A DNA stretch of 64,000 nt. Origin: an uncultured Rhizobiaceae bacterium (lineage in GTDB: Bacteria > Pseudomonadota > Alphaproteobacteria > Rhizobiales > Rhizobiaceae). Below, in pieces: positions 30,076-42,026 of the stretch. Numbering within the stretch: position 1 is the stretch's first letter; the number at the start of each line of letters is the position of its first letter. The notes under the pieces were generated by a model, which was not told the DNA's origin, did not search any database, and was given only the letters and a program-made list of their open reading frames with translations. Where the stretch lies: assembly GCA_947259295.1 (NCBI GenBank), contig CAMYMG010000013.1, positions 124,001 through 188,000 of the forward strand. Direction: 5' to 3'. A program made the translations under genes and the position numbers.

Positions 30076-30747
30076 ATGAGCAAGACCCTCTTCATCACCG
30101 GTGCCTCTTCGGGCATCGGCGCGGCGACCGCGCATGCCGCCTTCGCCGCCGGCTGGAACATCGGCCTGATGGCGCGCAGCGCCGACAAGCTCGAGGCGCT
30201 GGTCGAGGAGATGGGCGACCGGGTGCTGGCGTTGCCGGGTGACGCCACCGATCTGGCCGCGCAGGAGAGGGCGGTGGCTGAGACGGTGGAGAAATTCGGC
30301 GGTCTCGATGCCGCCTTCGCCAATGCCGGCATGGGCATCAAATCGCCCGGAACGGAAGACGGCGACCCCGAGGAGTGGCGCCGTGTCGTCGACCTCAACA
30401 TCATGGGCCTGCTCTACACCAGCAAGGTAAGTCTGCCGCATCTTCGCAAGTCGAAAGGCCATCTTCTCCTTACCGGTTCGGCGGCCGGCAGGCGGCATAT
30501 TTCCGGCTCGATCTACGGCGCGACCAAATGGTTCGTGCATGGCTATGCCGGCAACATGGCCGAAGAGATGCGCGAATGGGGCGGCCGCTGCACGGTGATC
30601 GCGCCGGGTATGGTCGATACGCCCTTCTTCGACGAGGCCAAGCCCGACAAGCTGCAGGCCGAGGACGTGGCCAATGCGGTGATGTTTGCGCTGGAGCAGG
30701 ACCCGCGCGCGACGGTGCGCGAAGTTCACATGATGCCGACCAACTGA
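30076..30747 (+). CDS. SDR-family oxidoreductase
   Basis: This 223-residue classical short-chain dehydrogenase has TGASSGIG (8-15), NAGMG after DAAFA, the serine in LLLTGSAAG and the active-site YGATK near residues 150-154. An NADP preference is suggested by MARSADKLE after the second strand. Substrate is unknown. The ATG at 30076 has GGGAG five bases upstream. It lies just beyond the low-GC islet and converges on the histidine kinase gene. Confidence 0.92.
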   Translation: MSKTLFITGASSGIGAATAHAAFAAGWNIGLMARSADKLEALVEEMGDRVLALPGDATDLAAQERAVAETVEKFGGLDAAFANAGMGIKSPGTEDGDPEEWRRVVDLNIMGLLYTSKVSLPHLRKSKGHLLLTGSAAGRRHISGSIYGATKWFVHGYAGNMAEEMREWGGRCTVIAPGMVDTPFFDEAKPDKLQAEDVANAVMFALEQDPRATVREVHMMPTN

Positions 30748-30762
30748 GGCCCGGCGTGGGGC

Positions 30763-31953
30763 CTAGTTGACGTGGACCGGCATGGTGAAGGTGAAACGCG
30801 TCTCTTCAGGCGTTGACACGACGTCGAGGTCGCCATCGTGCATCTTGGCGACCTCGGCGGCGATGAACAGGCCAAGACCGAGACCCTGGCGGTCGGTTCG
30901 CTTGCCGCGCACGAAGGGCGTGAATAGGTCGGGAAGCATGTCTTCGGGAATGGGATTCCCGGAATTGGCGACCCAGAAGCGGAATACCCCGTTTTCGGTC
31001 CGCGCTCCGGTGTAGACCGGCGTGCCAGGCTCGCCGTGACTGAGTGCGTTGCCGATGAGGTTTGAAAACAGCCGTGCCAGCCGCTGGCGGTCGCACGCGA
31101 CCGGCTGTCCTGCGTCAAAATCGGTCTCGATCACGCTTTGTGGATGGGTATCTCTCAACTCGCCCACCGCCTGGTGCAGGATCGGCTCGATCGGCGTCGC
31201 CGTTTCCCGGTCAATTTCGATGCCGCCGCCCATGCGGGCCCGGGCGAAGTCGAGCAGATCCTCAATCTGGGCATGCATGCGTGATATGCTGCCCTCCATC
31301 AGGGACAGGATCTCGTCGCGCCGCGGCGGGGCGGGCGACTTTTTCAGGAGCTTGACGCCTGACGCTATCGAGGCAAGCGGGTTTCGCAGATCATGCCCCA
31401 GCACCGCCATGAACTGCTCGCGCAATTCCTTCAGTTTGCGTTCGTGGTCGGCCTCTGCCGTCGCCCGGTCGAGTTGCTCGGCCGAATCGAGATGGGAAGC
31501 GATCAGTTCGGCAAACAGCCTGAACATCCCGATGACTTCGGGATTCTTGAGTTTGGCCGGCTGCGGATCGATGGCGCACAACGTGCCGAAGAAACTGCCG
31601 TCCCGCCGGAAGATGGGCATCGAGATGTAGCTTTGGAAGCCGTACATGGCGGGCGTGTGGTGGCCGCAATAGAGCTCGTCATCATTGACGCTGTCGATGA
31701 CGACCGCCTCGCGGCTCGCTCGGATTTCGTTACAGATCGTGGTCTCGACCTTCAACTCGCCGCCGGGCTCGAGCCCGAAACTGATATTGTCCAGAACACT
31801 GCAGGCGACCCACCGTTCTTCTGTGACGCGGGCGATCGCCGCGAATCCCATGCCGGTCGTGCGGCAAACGACGTCGAGAATGGTCGGCACGGAATCGATA
31901 CGCCTTACCGTATCGATATCTGCCTGAAAGTCGTGAGGAGCCAATTCTGTCAT
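30763..31953 (-). CDS. GAF-domain sensor histidine kinase
   Basis: This 396-residue protein has no membrane segment. A GAF domain (about residues 20-155, with GFQSYISMPIFRRDGSFFGT) is followed by a coiled linker and the HisKA box LGHDLRNPLASI with His187. The HATPase region shows LFSNLIGNALSHGEPGTPV (N box), GLGLGLFIAAEVA (G2 box) and ends MPVHVN. It is a cytoplasmic kinase sensing a small ligand. No response regulator is adjacent, so it is an orphan. It resembles light- or redox-sensing soluble kinases only loosely. Confidence 0.92.
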   Translation of the reverse strand: MTELAPHDFQADIDTVRRIDSVPTILDVVCRTTGMGFAAIARVTEERWVACSVLDNISFGLEPGGELKVETTICNEIRASREAVVIDSVNDDELYCGHHTPAMYGFQSYISMPIFRRDGSFFGTLCAIDPQPAKLKNPEVIGMFRLFAELIASHLDSAEQLDRATAEADHERKLKELREQFMAVLGHDLRNPLASIASGVKLLKKSPAPPRRDEILSLMEGSISRMHAQIEDLLDFARARMGGGIEIDRETATPIEPILHQAVGELRDTHPQSVIETDFDAGQPVACDRQRLARLFSNLIGNALSHGEPGTPVYTGARTENGVFRFWVANSGNPIPEDMLPDLFTPFVRGKRTDRQGLGLGLFIAAEVAKMHDGDLDVVSTPEETRFTFTMPVHVN

Positions 31954-32015
31954 CGCGTCATTTGGGTTGTGCCGACAGGCTATTGAACCTTCGGGCGAAA
32001 GTCACCCTTGCGGCG

Positions 32016-32453
32016 CTAGCCCTCGTCCGGCACCGTTTCCGGGTGGTCGTCATCGCCGCCAAAGCCATGCATGTAATAGGCCCACTGCAGGCCGACGATG
32101 GCGCCCTTGGTCGGCCGGAGGAGGGCAAGCGACATCAGTACCGTGACCGGCGCCCAGATGGCGAGATGCTGCCACATCGACATCGTGCTGTTGGCCTCGA
32201 TGGCCATGAAGCCGCCAAGCACGACGTGGCCGACAATGGCGATCACCAGATAGGCCGGCAGGTCGTCGGCGCGGTGATGATGCATTTCTTCGCCGCAATT
32301 GGCGCAGGCCGGCACGACGCCAAGGAAGGATGAGAACAGTTTTCCCTCGCCGCACTTCGGACATTTCGATCGGAAGCCGTTCCACATCGCGTTCAAGAGG
32401 GCGCGGGCGGGACGGCCGGTGTGATGTTCGCCACCGAAAATCTGGGCTTCCAT
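32016..32453 (-). CDS. DUF983 family membrane protein
   Basis: This 145-residue protein has two hydrophobic segments (about residues 67-87 and 98-115) preceded by two CxxC pairs, Cys31/Cys34 in SKCPKCGEGKLF and Cys50/Cys53 in PACANCGEEM, probably a zinc ribbon. This is the layout of DUF983. Function is unknown, though members often neighbour cytochrome oxidase genes in other alphaproteobacteria. Here it is the last gene of a topA-rnr-DUF983 operon, only 2 bp after rnr. Confidence 0.9.
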   Translation of the reverse strand: MEAQIFGGEHHTGRPARALLNAMWNGFRSKCPKCGEGKLFSSFLGVVPACANCGEEMHHHRADDLPAYLVIAIVGHVVLGGFMAIEANSTMSMWQHLAIWAPVTVLMSLALLRPTKGAIVGLQWAYYMHGFGGDDDHPETVPDEG

Positions 32454-32455
32454 GT

Positions 32456-34759
<2,304 letters not shown>

Positions 34760-34765
34760 AGTGTT

Positions 34766-37390
34766 TTACGCCTTTTCCTTCGCCGCGCTTTTCTTCGCCG
34801 CCGGCTTCTTCTTGGCGGCAGGCTTCTTCGCGGCAGTTTTCTTGGCGGCGGGCTTCTTGGCGGCAGCCTTGCCGCCGCCGTTCTTGGCAGCCTTTTCGGC
34901 GATGAAGCCGACGGCCTCCTCAAGCGTCACCGACATCGGGTCCTTGCCCTTCGGCAGCGTCGCGTTGACCTTGCCGTAGTTGACATAGGGGCCGTACTTG
35001 CCGTCGCGCACCGTGACCTTGCCGTCGCCGTTCGGATGGTCGCCGAGATCCTTCAGCGCGGCCGGCGTGCCGCGGGCGCCGCGGCCCTTGGCGATCTTGT
35101 CGGCAATCACGGTAACGGCACGGTTGAGGCCGATCGAAAAGACTTCCTCGATGCCATCGAGGTTCGCATAGGTGCCGTCATGCAGCACGAAGGGGCCGTA
35201 TCGGCCGAGGCCTGCCGAGATCATCTTGCCGGTTTCGGGGTGCTGGCCGACATCGCGCGGCAGCGCCAGCAGTGCGAGCGCCTTCTCGTGGTCGATACTG
35301 TCGGGCTCCCAGCCCTTCGGCAGGCTGGAGCGCTTGGCTTCCTTGCCCTCGCCACGCTGCAGATAGGGTCCGAAGCGGCCCTTGCGCAGGGTGATGTCCT
35401 CGGCCGTATAGGGATCCTTGCCGATGATCCGGTCGCCGGACTCGCCGCCGCCTGCATCGCCATTGCCTTCCTCGCCAAGCTGGCGCGTGAAGGAGCATTC
35501 AGGATAGTTGGAGCAGCCGACGAAGGCGCCATACTTGCCAAGCTTCAGCGACAGCTGACCCTCGCCGCATTTCGGGCAGACGCGCGGGTTGGAGCCGTCT
35601 TCTCGAGGCGGGAAGGCGAGCGGCGCAAGCACCACATTCAGCGCATCGAGCACGTCGGTCACGCGCAACTCCTTGATATCGCCAACGGCGCCGGAAAAGT
35701 CGTTCCAGAAGTCGCGCAGGACATCCTTCCAGGCGAGCTTGCCGTCGGAAATCTCGTCGAGCTGCTCCTCGAGCGCAGCCGTGAAGTCGTACTGCACGTA
35801 TTTCTCGAAGAAGCTCTCGAGGAACGCCGTCACCAGCCGTCCCTTGGAATGGGGCACCAGCCGGCGCTTGTCGACGGTGATGTACTCACGGTCCTCCAGC
35901 GTCTTCAGCGTCGAGGCATAGGTGGAAGGCCGGCCGATGCCGAGGTCTTCCATCTTCTTGATCAGCGAGGCTTCCGAATAGCGCGGCGGCGGCTCGGTCG
36001 TATGCTGGGTAGCGTTGATCTTGTCCTTGGCGAGGCTCTCGCCGGCACGGATCTCCGGCAGGCGGCGGTCTTCCTCGTCCTCGGAATCCTCGTCCTTTTG
36101 CTCGGTATAGGCGGCGAGAAATCCGTCGAAGCGGATGACGGAGCCGACGGCGCGCAAAGTCGCCGTGCGGCCGCCGTTCGATGCTTCGATCTCGGCTGTC
36201 GTGCGCTCGATCTCGGCCGGCTGCATCTGGCTGGCGATGGCGCGCTTCCAGATCACGTCGTAGAGCCGGAACTGGTCGGAATCGAGATACTGCTTCACGG
36301 AGGCCGGCGTGCGCGAAAAATCGGTCGGGCGGATGGCTTCGTGGGCCTCCTGTGCGTTCTTGGCCTTGGCCGAGTAGATGCGCGGCTTTTCCGGCAGATA
36401 CTTTTGGCCGAATTCGCTGACGATGGAACCCCGGGCGGCTTCGACCGCTTCAGGTGCCATCTGCACGCCGTCGGTACGCATATAGGTGATCAGGCCGGCA
36501 GTCTCGCCGCCGATGTCCATGCCCTCGTAGAGCCGTTGCGCCACCTGCATGGTGCGCACCGCCGAGAAGCCGAGCTGGGAGGAGGCGGCCTGCTGCAGCG
36601 TCGATGTCGTGAAGGGCGGCCCCGGATTTCGCTTGGTGGGCTTGGCCTCGACCGATAGCGCCTTGAACGCCGCGCCATCGAGCATCGCCTTGATGTCGTC
36701 GGCCTGCTCCTTTGACGAGATGTCGAGCTTCTGCAGGCGCTTGCCCTCGAAGCCGGTCAGCTTGGCCTCGAAGTTCTCCTTGCGCGGCGTACCGAGGATG
36801 GCGGCGATCTGCCAGTATTCCTCGCGGATGAAGCGTTCGATCTCAAGCTCGCGGTCGCAGACCAGGCGAAGCGCCACCGACTGCACGCGTCCGGCCGAGC
36901 GGGCGCCGGGCAGCTTGCGCCACAGCACCGGCGACAGGGTGAAGCCGACGAGGTAGTCGAGCGCCCGGCGCGCCAGGTAGGCATCGACCAGCGGCCCGTC
37001 GATCTGGCGCGGATTGGCCATCGCGTCGAGCACCGACTGCTTGGTGATAGCGTTGAATACGACGCGGCTGACCGGCTTGTCCTTGAGCACGCGCTTGTTC
37101 TTCAGCACCTCGAGCACATGCCAGGATATGGCCTCGCCCTCGCGATCCGGATCGGTTGCGAGGATCAGGCCGTCGGCGTCCTTGACCGCGTTGGCGATCT
37201 CGGTGAGCCGCTTCGACGACGGTCCGTCGACCGACCAGGACATGGCGAAGTCCTCGTCAGGCTTGACCGAACCGTCCTTGGCCGGCAGGTCGCGGACATG
37301 GCCGTAGGACGCCAGAACCTTGTAGTTGCGGCCGAGATACTTGTTGATCGTTTTCGCCTTGGCGGGCGATTCGACGACGACGACGTCCAT
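34766..37390 (-). CDS. topA: DNA topoisomerase I
   Basis: This 874-residue type IA topoisomerase relaxes negative supercoils. The N-terminal TOPRIM domain starts MDVVVVESPAKAKTINKYLG. The active-site tyrosine is in GLITYMRTDG near residue 303. One classical four-cysteine C-terminal zinc finger is visible (RVCPKCGEGQL with GCSNYPECSF), followed by further topo-C repeats without cysteines. The last about 30 residues are an AAKKPAAKK-type Lys/Ala repeat, probably a nonspecific DNA-binding tail. It leads the operon with rnr and DUF983, and a CTTGAC -35-like element is at 37483-37488. Confidence 0.97.
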   Translation of the reverse strand: MDVVVVESPAKAKTINKYLGRNYKVLASYGHVRDLPAKDGSVKPDEDFAMSWSVDGPSSKRLTEIANAVKDADGLILATDPDREGEAISWHVLEVLKNKRVLKDKPVSRVVFNAITKQSVLDAMANPRQIDGPLVDAYLARRALDYLVGFTLSPVLWRKLPGARSAGRVQSVALRLVCDRELEIERFIREEYWQIAAILGTPRKENFEAKLTGFEGKRLQKLDISSKEQADDIKAMLDGAAFKALSVEAKPTKRNPGPPFTTSTLQQAASSQLGFSAVRTMQVAQRLYEGMDIGGETAGLITYMRTDGVQMAPEAVEAARGSIVSEFGQKYLPEKPRIYSAKAKNAQEAHEAIRPTDFSRTPASVKQYLDSDQFRLYDVIWKRAIASQMQPAEIERTTAEIEASNGGRTATLRAVGSVIRFDGFLAAYTEQKDEDSEDEEDRRLPEIRAGESLAKDKINATQHTTEPPPRYSEASLIKKMEDLGIGRPSTYASTLKTLEDREYITVDKRRLVPHSKGRLVTAFLESFFEKYVQYDFTAALEEQLDEISDGKLAWKDVLRDFWNDFSGAVGDIKELRVTDVLDALNVVLAPLAFPPREDGSNPRVCPKCGEGQLSLKLGKYGAFVGCSNYPECSFTRQLGEEGNGDAGGGESGDRIIGKDPYTAEDITLRKGRFGPYLQRGEGKEAKRSSLPKGWEPDSIDHEKALALLALPRDVGQHPETGKMISAGLGRYGPFVLHDGTYANLDGIEEVFSIGLNRAVTVIADKIAKGRGARGTPAALKDLGDHPNGDGKVTVRDGKYGPYVNYGKVNATLPKGKDPMSVTLEEAVGFIAEKAAKNGGGKAAAKKPAAKKTAAKKPAAKKKPAAKKSAAKEKA

Positions 37391-37520
37391 GAGCGATTGT
37401 GTTTCCCGTGCGGCGCGAGACCGAAATGGCGGCGCCTAGAAGATTTGGAATCGTCCGTCACATGGCTGCGGTTTTCCGTGCGGTCAAGTGCGAACCCCGA
37501 AAATCCCGATCTCGCCTCTC

Positions 37521-37560
37521 TGCAACTTTGACGATAATCAGGCGATCTTTGCAACTTTGA
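37521..37560. repeat. 11-bp direct repeat upstream of topA
   Basis: TGCAACTTTGA occurs at 37521-37531 and again at 37550-37560, 29 bp apart (nearly three helical turns), in the gap between topA and the small plus-strand gene. It might be an operator for topA. No known regulator consensus was matched. Confidence 0.5.
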
Positions 37561-37667
37561 ATGTTTATGGTAGTTCTTCCATCCACCCAAGGCTTCCTCA
37601 AGTCTGACCGCAATAAAGAACCTTGCAGAAGTTCGCTCCCGGAACAGATTCAACGGACAACGGCCCA

Positions 37668-37880
37668 ATGGAGCGCCGCCCGATGCATCATCAACCTGAC
37701 AGAAAGCGTAAGGATACGCTCGACTATCTGCATTCCATGCTTGGCCAGCTGAGAGCAATGGCCGAGACGGAGGGCTGCGATATGCTGGCCTATCTGATCG
37801 ACATGGCCCAGATCGAGGCCCGCGACCTGATGCTCGGCGAGCCTCCGGCCGGCCGCAGGCGCCCGGACGCGATCGTCTAG
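37668..37880 (+). CDS. Small hypothetical protein
   Basis: This small protein is 70 residues from the ATG at 37668, or 65 from the in-frame ATG at 37683, which has GGAG nine bases upstream. The core DTLDYLHSMLGQLRAMAETE then CDMLAYLIDMAQIEARDLM is helical and amphipathic, with a short Arg/Pro-rich tail. No domain was recognised. It looks like a real gene because of the balanced helical composition and because it neatly fills the gap between topA and dprA. Its stop overlaps the convergent dprA stop by 4 bp. Confidence 0.7.
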   Translation: MERRPMHHQPDRKRKDTLDYLHSMLGQLRAMAETEGCDMLAYLIDMAQIEARDLMLGEPPAGRRRPDAIV

Positions 37881-39010
37881 GGAGTGCCCGGCAGCTGCGA
37901 TACCGAGCCGCCGGCATGGCGTTCGAGGCGGCCGGCAAGGTCGAGTTCGAGCAGGATCATGAATATCTGCGCCGGGTGAAGTCCGGTGTGGCGGATCAGC
38001 TCGTCGATGCCGACCGGGGTCGGCCCCAGCGCCTCGACGACGCGGATGCGGTCGGAATCCTCGGCAGGTCCCGCAGCCGAGAAGTCGGGCGGGTCATCGA
38101 AGGTGGGCGGCAAAGACACGGATCTGCCGGCAAGCGGCGCGATTGCCGCGACGATGTCCGAAGTTTCGGTCACCAGGGTTGCGCCGTCCTTGAGCAGCCC
38201 GTTGGCGCCGGCCGCACGCGGATCGAGCGGCGAGCCGGGCACGGCGAACACCAGCCGCCCCATCTCACCGGCCAGCCGCGCGCTGATCAGCGAGCCGGAT
38301 CGCTTGGCCGCTTCGACCACGACGAGACCCAGAGATAGGCCGGCGATGATGCGGTTGCGGCGCGGGAAATCCTGGGCGCGGGGCTCCCAGCCGAACGGCA
38401 TTTCCGACACGACCGCGCCACGCGCGGCGATCTCGTGGCTGAGGTCGACGTTCTCGGGCGGGTAGGGCAGGTCGAGCCCGCCGGCCAGCACCGCGACGGT
38501 CCCAGTGGCCAGGCTGCCCTGATGGGCGGCCGTGTCGATGCCGCGTGCTAGCCCGGAGATGACGGCGTAGCCCTGGTCGCCGAGCTCCGACGCCAGCATG
38601 CGCGCCATCTTGATGCCAGCAAGCGAGGCGTTGCGCGCACCGACGATGGCGACGGGCGGCAGGCCGAACACGCCGGCATTGCCGCGCACTGCGAGCAGCG
38701 GCGGCGGATGATCCATTCTTTTCAGCAGCGATGGATAGTCCGGCTCGCCGATGCCGACAAAGCGCGCGCCGGCGCGGGCAGCGGCTTCCAGTTCCGACTC
38801 GGCCTCCGCGGCAGACGGAATGCGCACCGCCCGAAGCCCCCCGCCCGAGGCAGTAAGTTCCGGCAACATCTTGATGGCGGCTTCCGCCGATCCGAAGCGG
38901 TTGATCAGGTCGCGAAAGGTGGAGGGCCCGACATTGGGCGTTCGGATAAGGCGCAGCCAGTTGATCCGCTGCCTGTCGGACAGACGCGGACCGGCGGGCT
39001 CGGCTGTCAC
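37877..39010 (-). CDS. dprA: DNA processing protein DprA
   Basis: This 377-residue DprA/Smf protein loads RecA onto incoming single-stranded DNA during natural transformation. An N-terminal helix-hairpin region ([20 protein letters not shown]) precedes the Rossmann-like core with [34 protein letters not shown] and [21 protein letters not shown] winged-helix C-terminal domain ([20 protein letters not shown]) follows. The GTG start at 39010 overlaps the plsY stop (GTGA). It is the last gene of the pyrB-pyrC'-plsY-dprA operon. Confidence 0.95.
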   Translation of the reverse strand: MTAEPAGPRLSDRQRINWLRLIRTPNVGPSTFRDLINRFGSAEAAIKMLPELTASGGGLRAVRIPSAAEAESELEAAARAGARFVGIGEPDYPSLLKRMDHPPPLLAVRGNAGVFGLPPVAIVGARNASLAGIKMARMLASELGDQGYAVISGLARGIDTAAHQGSLATGTVAVLAGGLDLPYPPENVDLSHEIAARGAVVSEMPFGWEPRAQDFPRRNRIIAGLSLGLVVVEAAKRSGSLISARLAGEMGRLVFAVPGSPLDPRAAGANGLLKDGATLVTETSDIVAAIAPLAGRSVSLPPTFDDPPDFSAAGPAEDSDRIRVVEALGPTPVGIDELIRHTGLHPAQIFMILLELDLAGRLERHAGGSVSQLPGTP

Positions 39011-39594
39011 CCCTTGGCTCCGATACGGGTCTCCGTCCCGGCCATCAGGCGCGAAATATTCGTCCGGTGCTTCAGGAAGAGGAGGACGCTCAGCAGCGCG
39101 AACATGATGGCGAGCGGCTGCTGCCCGAGCAGAAGAAGCGCCACCGGCACGGCGATGGCTGCCAGTAGTGCCGCCGCGGAGGAATAGCGCAGAAGGAAGG
39201 CGACGGCGATCCAGACGACGGCGAACACCAGGGCGGCCTTCCACGCCAGGGCGATCAGCACGCCGAGATAGGTGGCCACCCCCTTGCCGCCCTTGAAGCC
39301 CAGCCAGACCGGGTAGAGATGGCCGAGGAAGGCGCCGACGCCGGCGGCCATCGCCGCATCGTGTCCGTAGATGCCGGCGACCAGCACCGCGACGGTTCCC
39401 TTCAGCACGTCGAACAGCAACGTCACGGCTGCGAGCTTCTTGTTGCCGGTGCGCAAGACATTGGTTGCGCCGATATTGCCCGAGCCGATGCTGCGCACGT
39501 CGCCAAGGCCGGCGGCCCGCGTGAACAGCAGTCCGAAGGGAACCGAACCGAGAAGATAGCCGAAAGCCAGGGCGACGATCAGGATGTAGGACAA
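39007..39594 (-). CDS. plsY: Acyl-phosphate glycerol-3-phosphate acyltransferase
   Basis: This 195-residue integral membrane enzyme transfers the acyl group from acyl-phosphate to glycerol-3-phosphate, the first step of phospholipid synthesis. The three PlsY motifs are visible: [29 protein letters not shown] and [20 protein letters not shown]. Five or six hydrophobic segments fit the family. It sits 19 bp after pyrC' and overlaps dprA by 4 bp, an arrangement that is common in rhizobia. Confidence 0.96.
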   Translation of the reverse strand: MSYILIVALAFGYLLGSVPFGLLFTRAAGLGDVRSIGSGNIGATNVLRTGNKKLAAVTLLFDVLKGTVAVLVAGIYGHDAAMAAGVGAFLGHLYPVWLGFKGGKGVATYLGVLIALAWKAALVFAVVWIAVAFLLRYSSAAALLAAIAVPVALLLLGQQPLAIMFALLSVLLFLKHRTNISRLMAGTETRIGAKG

Positions 39595-39613
39595 TGAACC
39601 CTCCGGCAGGCGC

Positions 39614-40900
39614 CTAGACCGAATAGACAGTGCGGCCGGCGACCATTGTTTGCAAGACCTTGCCCTGCAGGCGTGCGCCCTCGAAGCAGGTGTTTTTCGA
39701 CCGCGAGCGGATGCCGGATTCTTCGACCACCCAGGGCTCGTCGAGATCGACCAACGCGAGATCGGCCGGCGCGCCAGGCTTCAATGTGCCGCCCGGAAGG
39801 CCGAAAAGCCTTGCCGGCGCCGTCGACAGGACCTCGACGAGCCGGAGTAACGACAGATCTTCGTTGTGGTAGAGCCGGAGTGCCGCGCCCAGCAGCGTCT
39901 CCAGCCCGATCGCGCCGACCGCCGCGTCTGCGAAGGGGAGGCGCTTGGTATCGACATCCTGCGGGTCGTGCGAGGAGACGATGATGTCGATTGTCCCGTC
40001 CCGCAGCGCCTCGATCATGGCCAGCCGATCGTCTTCGGCTCGCAGTGGCGGCGAAAGGCGGAAGAAGGTCCGGTACTCGCCAACATCGTTTTCATTGAGC
40101 GACAGATGGTTGATCGAGATGCCGGCGGTGACGTTCGCCCCGTCCGCCTTGGCGCGGGCGATGGCTGTTGCAGACATGGCGGCCGAGATCTTGGCGGCGT
40201 GGTAGGCGCCGCCTGTCAGCCGCGCCAGCATCAGATCGCGTTCGAGCGGGATCGCCTCAGCCTCGCGGGGAATACCCGGAAGGCCAAGCCAGCTGGCGTA
40301 GAGCCCTTCATTCATGACGCCGGAGTTGGCGAGGTCCGGATCCTGCGTCTCATGCGCGATGACGGCGCCGAAGTCGCGCGCATAGGTGAGGGCACGTCGC
40401 ATGACGGCGGCGCTCGCGATCGTGTGCCGGCCATCGGTGAAGGCGACGGCGCCGGCTTCGCGCAACAGGCCGAATTCGGTCATCTCGCGGCCTTCCAGCC
40501 GCTTGGTGATGGCGGCGGCCGGAAACACGTTGACGATTGCGGTGTCGCGCGCCGCCCGAAGCACATGCTCGACCAGCGCGATGTCGTCGATCACCGGGTC
40601 GGTGTCGGGCATCATGACGATCGAGGTGACGCCGCCCGCCGCCGCCGCGAGGCTCGCCGAGGCGATGGTCTCGCGGTGCTCGGCGCCGGGCTCGCCGACG
40701 AACACTCGCCCGTCGATCAGTCCTGGAATGATAGCCTTGCCGCCGCAGTCCACGATCTTGGCGCCCTGCGGCGCGCCCTGGTTGCGGGCATCCGCACCCG
40801 CGGCCATGATCTTGTTGCCGTCGACAATCACCGTCCCGTTCTCGTCGATGCCGCGCGACGGATCGACGATACGCGCGTTCTGAAAGACGGTCACGCTCAT
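39614..40900 (-). CDS. Dihydroorotase-like protein PyrC' (probably non-catalytic)
   Basis: This 428-residue member of the cyclic amidohydrolase family has an overall type I dihydroorotase sequence but a lost active site. The metal-binding HxH after PGLID is R65-V-F67 ([12 protein letters not shown]), and the catalytic Asp of TDHAPH is Ser310 (IIVSSHDPQ, 309-314). It overlaps pyrB by 4 bp (ATGA). Inactive PyrC' proteins are known to be structural partners of aspartate transcarbamoylase in pseudomonads, so a PyrB-PyrC' complex is inferred. The true dihydroorotase must be encoded elsewhere. Confidence 0.9.
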   Translation of the reverse strand: MSVTVFQNARIVDPSRGIDENGTVIVDGNKIMAAGADARNQGAPQGAKIVDCGGKAIIPGLIDGRVFVGEPGAEHRETIASASLAAAAGGVTSIVMMPDTDPVIDDIALVEHVLRAARDTAIVNVFPAAAITKRLEGREMTEFGLLREAGAVAFTDGRHTIASAAVMRRALTYARDFGAVIAHETQDPDLANSGVMNEGLYASWLGLPGIPREAEAIPLERDLMLARLTGGAYHAAKISAAMSATAIARAKADGANVTAGISINHLSLNENDVGEYRTFFRLSPPLRAEDDRLAMIEALRDGTIDIIVSSHDPQDVDTKRLPFADAAVGAIGLETLLGAALRLYHNEDLSLLRLVEVLSTAPARLFGLPGGTLKPGAPADLALVDLDEPWVVEESGIRSRSKNTCFEGARLQGKVLQTMVAGRTVYSV

Positions 40901-41862
40901 GAGGCCGCCCCGCCGGGGTTGCGGCGCGGATCGAGCAGCGCTTCCATGACCGCCATGCGAACGGCAACGCCCATCTCGACCTGTTCCTGGATGACGCTCT
41001 GAGGCCCGTCGGCGATTTCCGACGCGATCTCGACCCCGCGATTCATCGGTCCCGGGTGCATCACCAGCGCGTCGTCCTTGGCCGCCTTAAGCTTCTCGGC
41101 ATCGAGTCCGAAGTAACGGAAATACTCTCTGACCGACGGCACGAAGGAGCCGGACATGCGCTCGCGCTGCAGCCTGAGCATCATGACGACGTCCGCGTCC
41201 TTCAGCCCTTCGGCCATGGACTGGCCGACGATGACGCCCATCTTCTCGATGCCTGCCGGCAGCAATGTCGAGGGTGCCACGACGCGCACCTGCGCGCCGA
41301 GCGCATTGAGCAGGATGATGTTGGAGCGCGCGACGCGCGAGTGCAGTATGTCGCCGCAGATGGCCACGATCAGCTTCGACAGCGGTCCCTTGGCGCGGCG
41401 GATCGTTAGCGCGTCGAGCAGTGCCTGCGTCGGATGCTCGTGCGCGCCGTCGCCGGCGTTGACCACCGAGCAGGATACTTTTTGCGCGAGCAGGGCGGCG
41501 GCGCCGGCTGACTGGTGGCGGATGATGAGAATGTCGGGGCGCATCGCATTCAGCGTCATCGCCGTGTCGATCAGCGTTTCGCCCTTTTTCACCGATGAAC
41601 TCGCGACCGACATGTTCATGACGTCGGCGCCAAGCCGCTTGCCGGCCAGTTCGAAAGAGGATTGCGTACGGGTCGAGGCTTCGTAGAAAAGGTTGATCTG
41701 GGTGCGGCCGCGCAGCGCCGACGTCTTCTTTTCCGACTGCCGCGAAATCGATACGGCGGCATCGGCACGGTCGAGCAGAAGTTCGATGTCGGAGGGAGAC
41801 AGATCGCCGATGCCAAGCAAGTGGCGGTGCGGGTAGAGCGGCAGGGCGGGCGCTTGGATCAT
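40897..41862 (-). CDS. pyrB: Aspartate carbamoyltransferase catalytic subunit
   Basis: This 321-residue transcarbamoylase forms carbamoyl-aspartate in pyrimidine synthesis. Carbamoyl phosphate binding is shown by [16 protein letters not shown] (STRTQ 63-67). The 80s loop is [13 protein letters not shown], and [12 protein letters not shown] and [10 protein letters not shown] are also present. No regulatory pyrI gene is near. It begins at the ATG at 41862, and an AT-rich -10-like TATAGC lies only about 12 bp upstream, so the leader may be very short. It is the first gene of the four-gene operon with pyrC'. Confidence 0.96.
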   Translation of the reverse strand: MIQAPALPLYPHRHLLGIGDLSPSDIELLLDRADAAVSISRQSEKKTSALRGRTQINLFYEASTRTQSSFELAGKRLGADVMNMSVASSSVKKGETLIDTAMTLNAMRPDILIIRHQSAGAAALLAQKVSCSVVNAGDGAHEHPTQALLDALTIRRAKGPLSKLIVAICGDILHSRVARSNIILLNALGAQVRVVAPSTLLPAGIEKMGVIVGQSMAEGLKDADVVMMLRLQRERMSGSFVPSVREYFRYFGLDAEKLKAAKDDALVMHPGPMNRGVEIASEIADGPQSVIQEQVEMGVAVRMAVMEALLDPRRNPGGAAS

Positions 41863-42026
41863 CTCAAGGGGGTGCTATAGGCAGGTGGCGGCGGGCTAGC
41901 AAGACAAAGGCTTTGGATTGGCCTTATTCTCCCCGGTATTTTCGTCGCGCCTGCCTGCGCTTCGGCTATAAAGCCCGACAGGGCAACGCGGATTCGCCGT
42001 GCGGGCTGCAACAAAAAGGACAGGGT

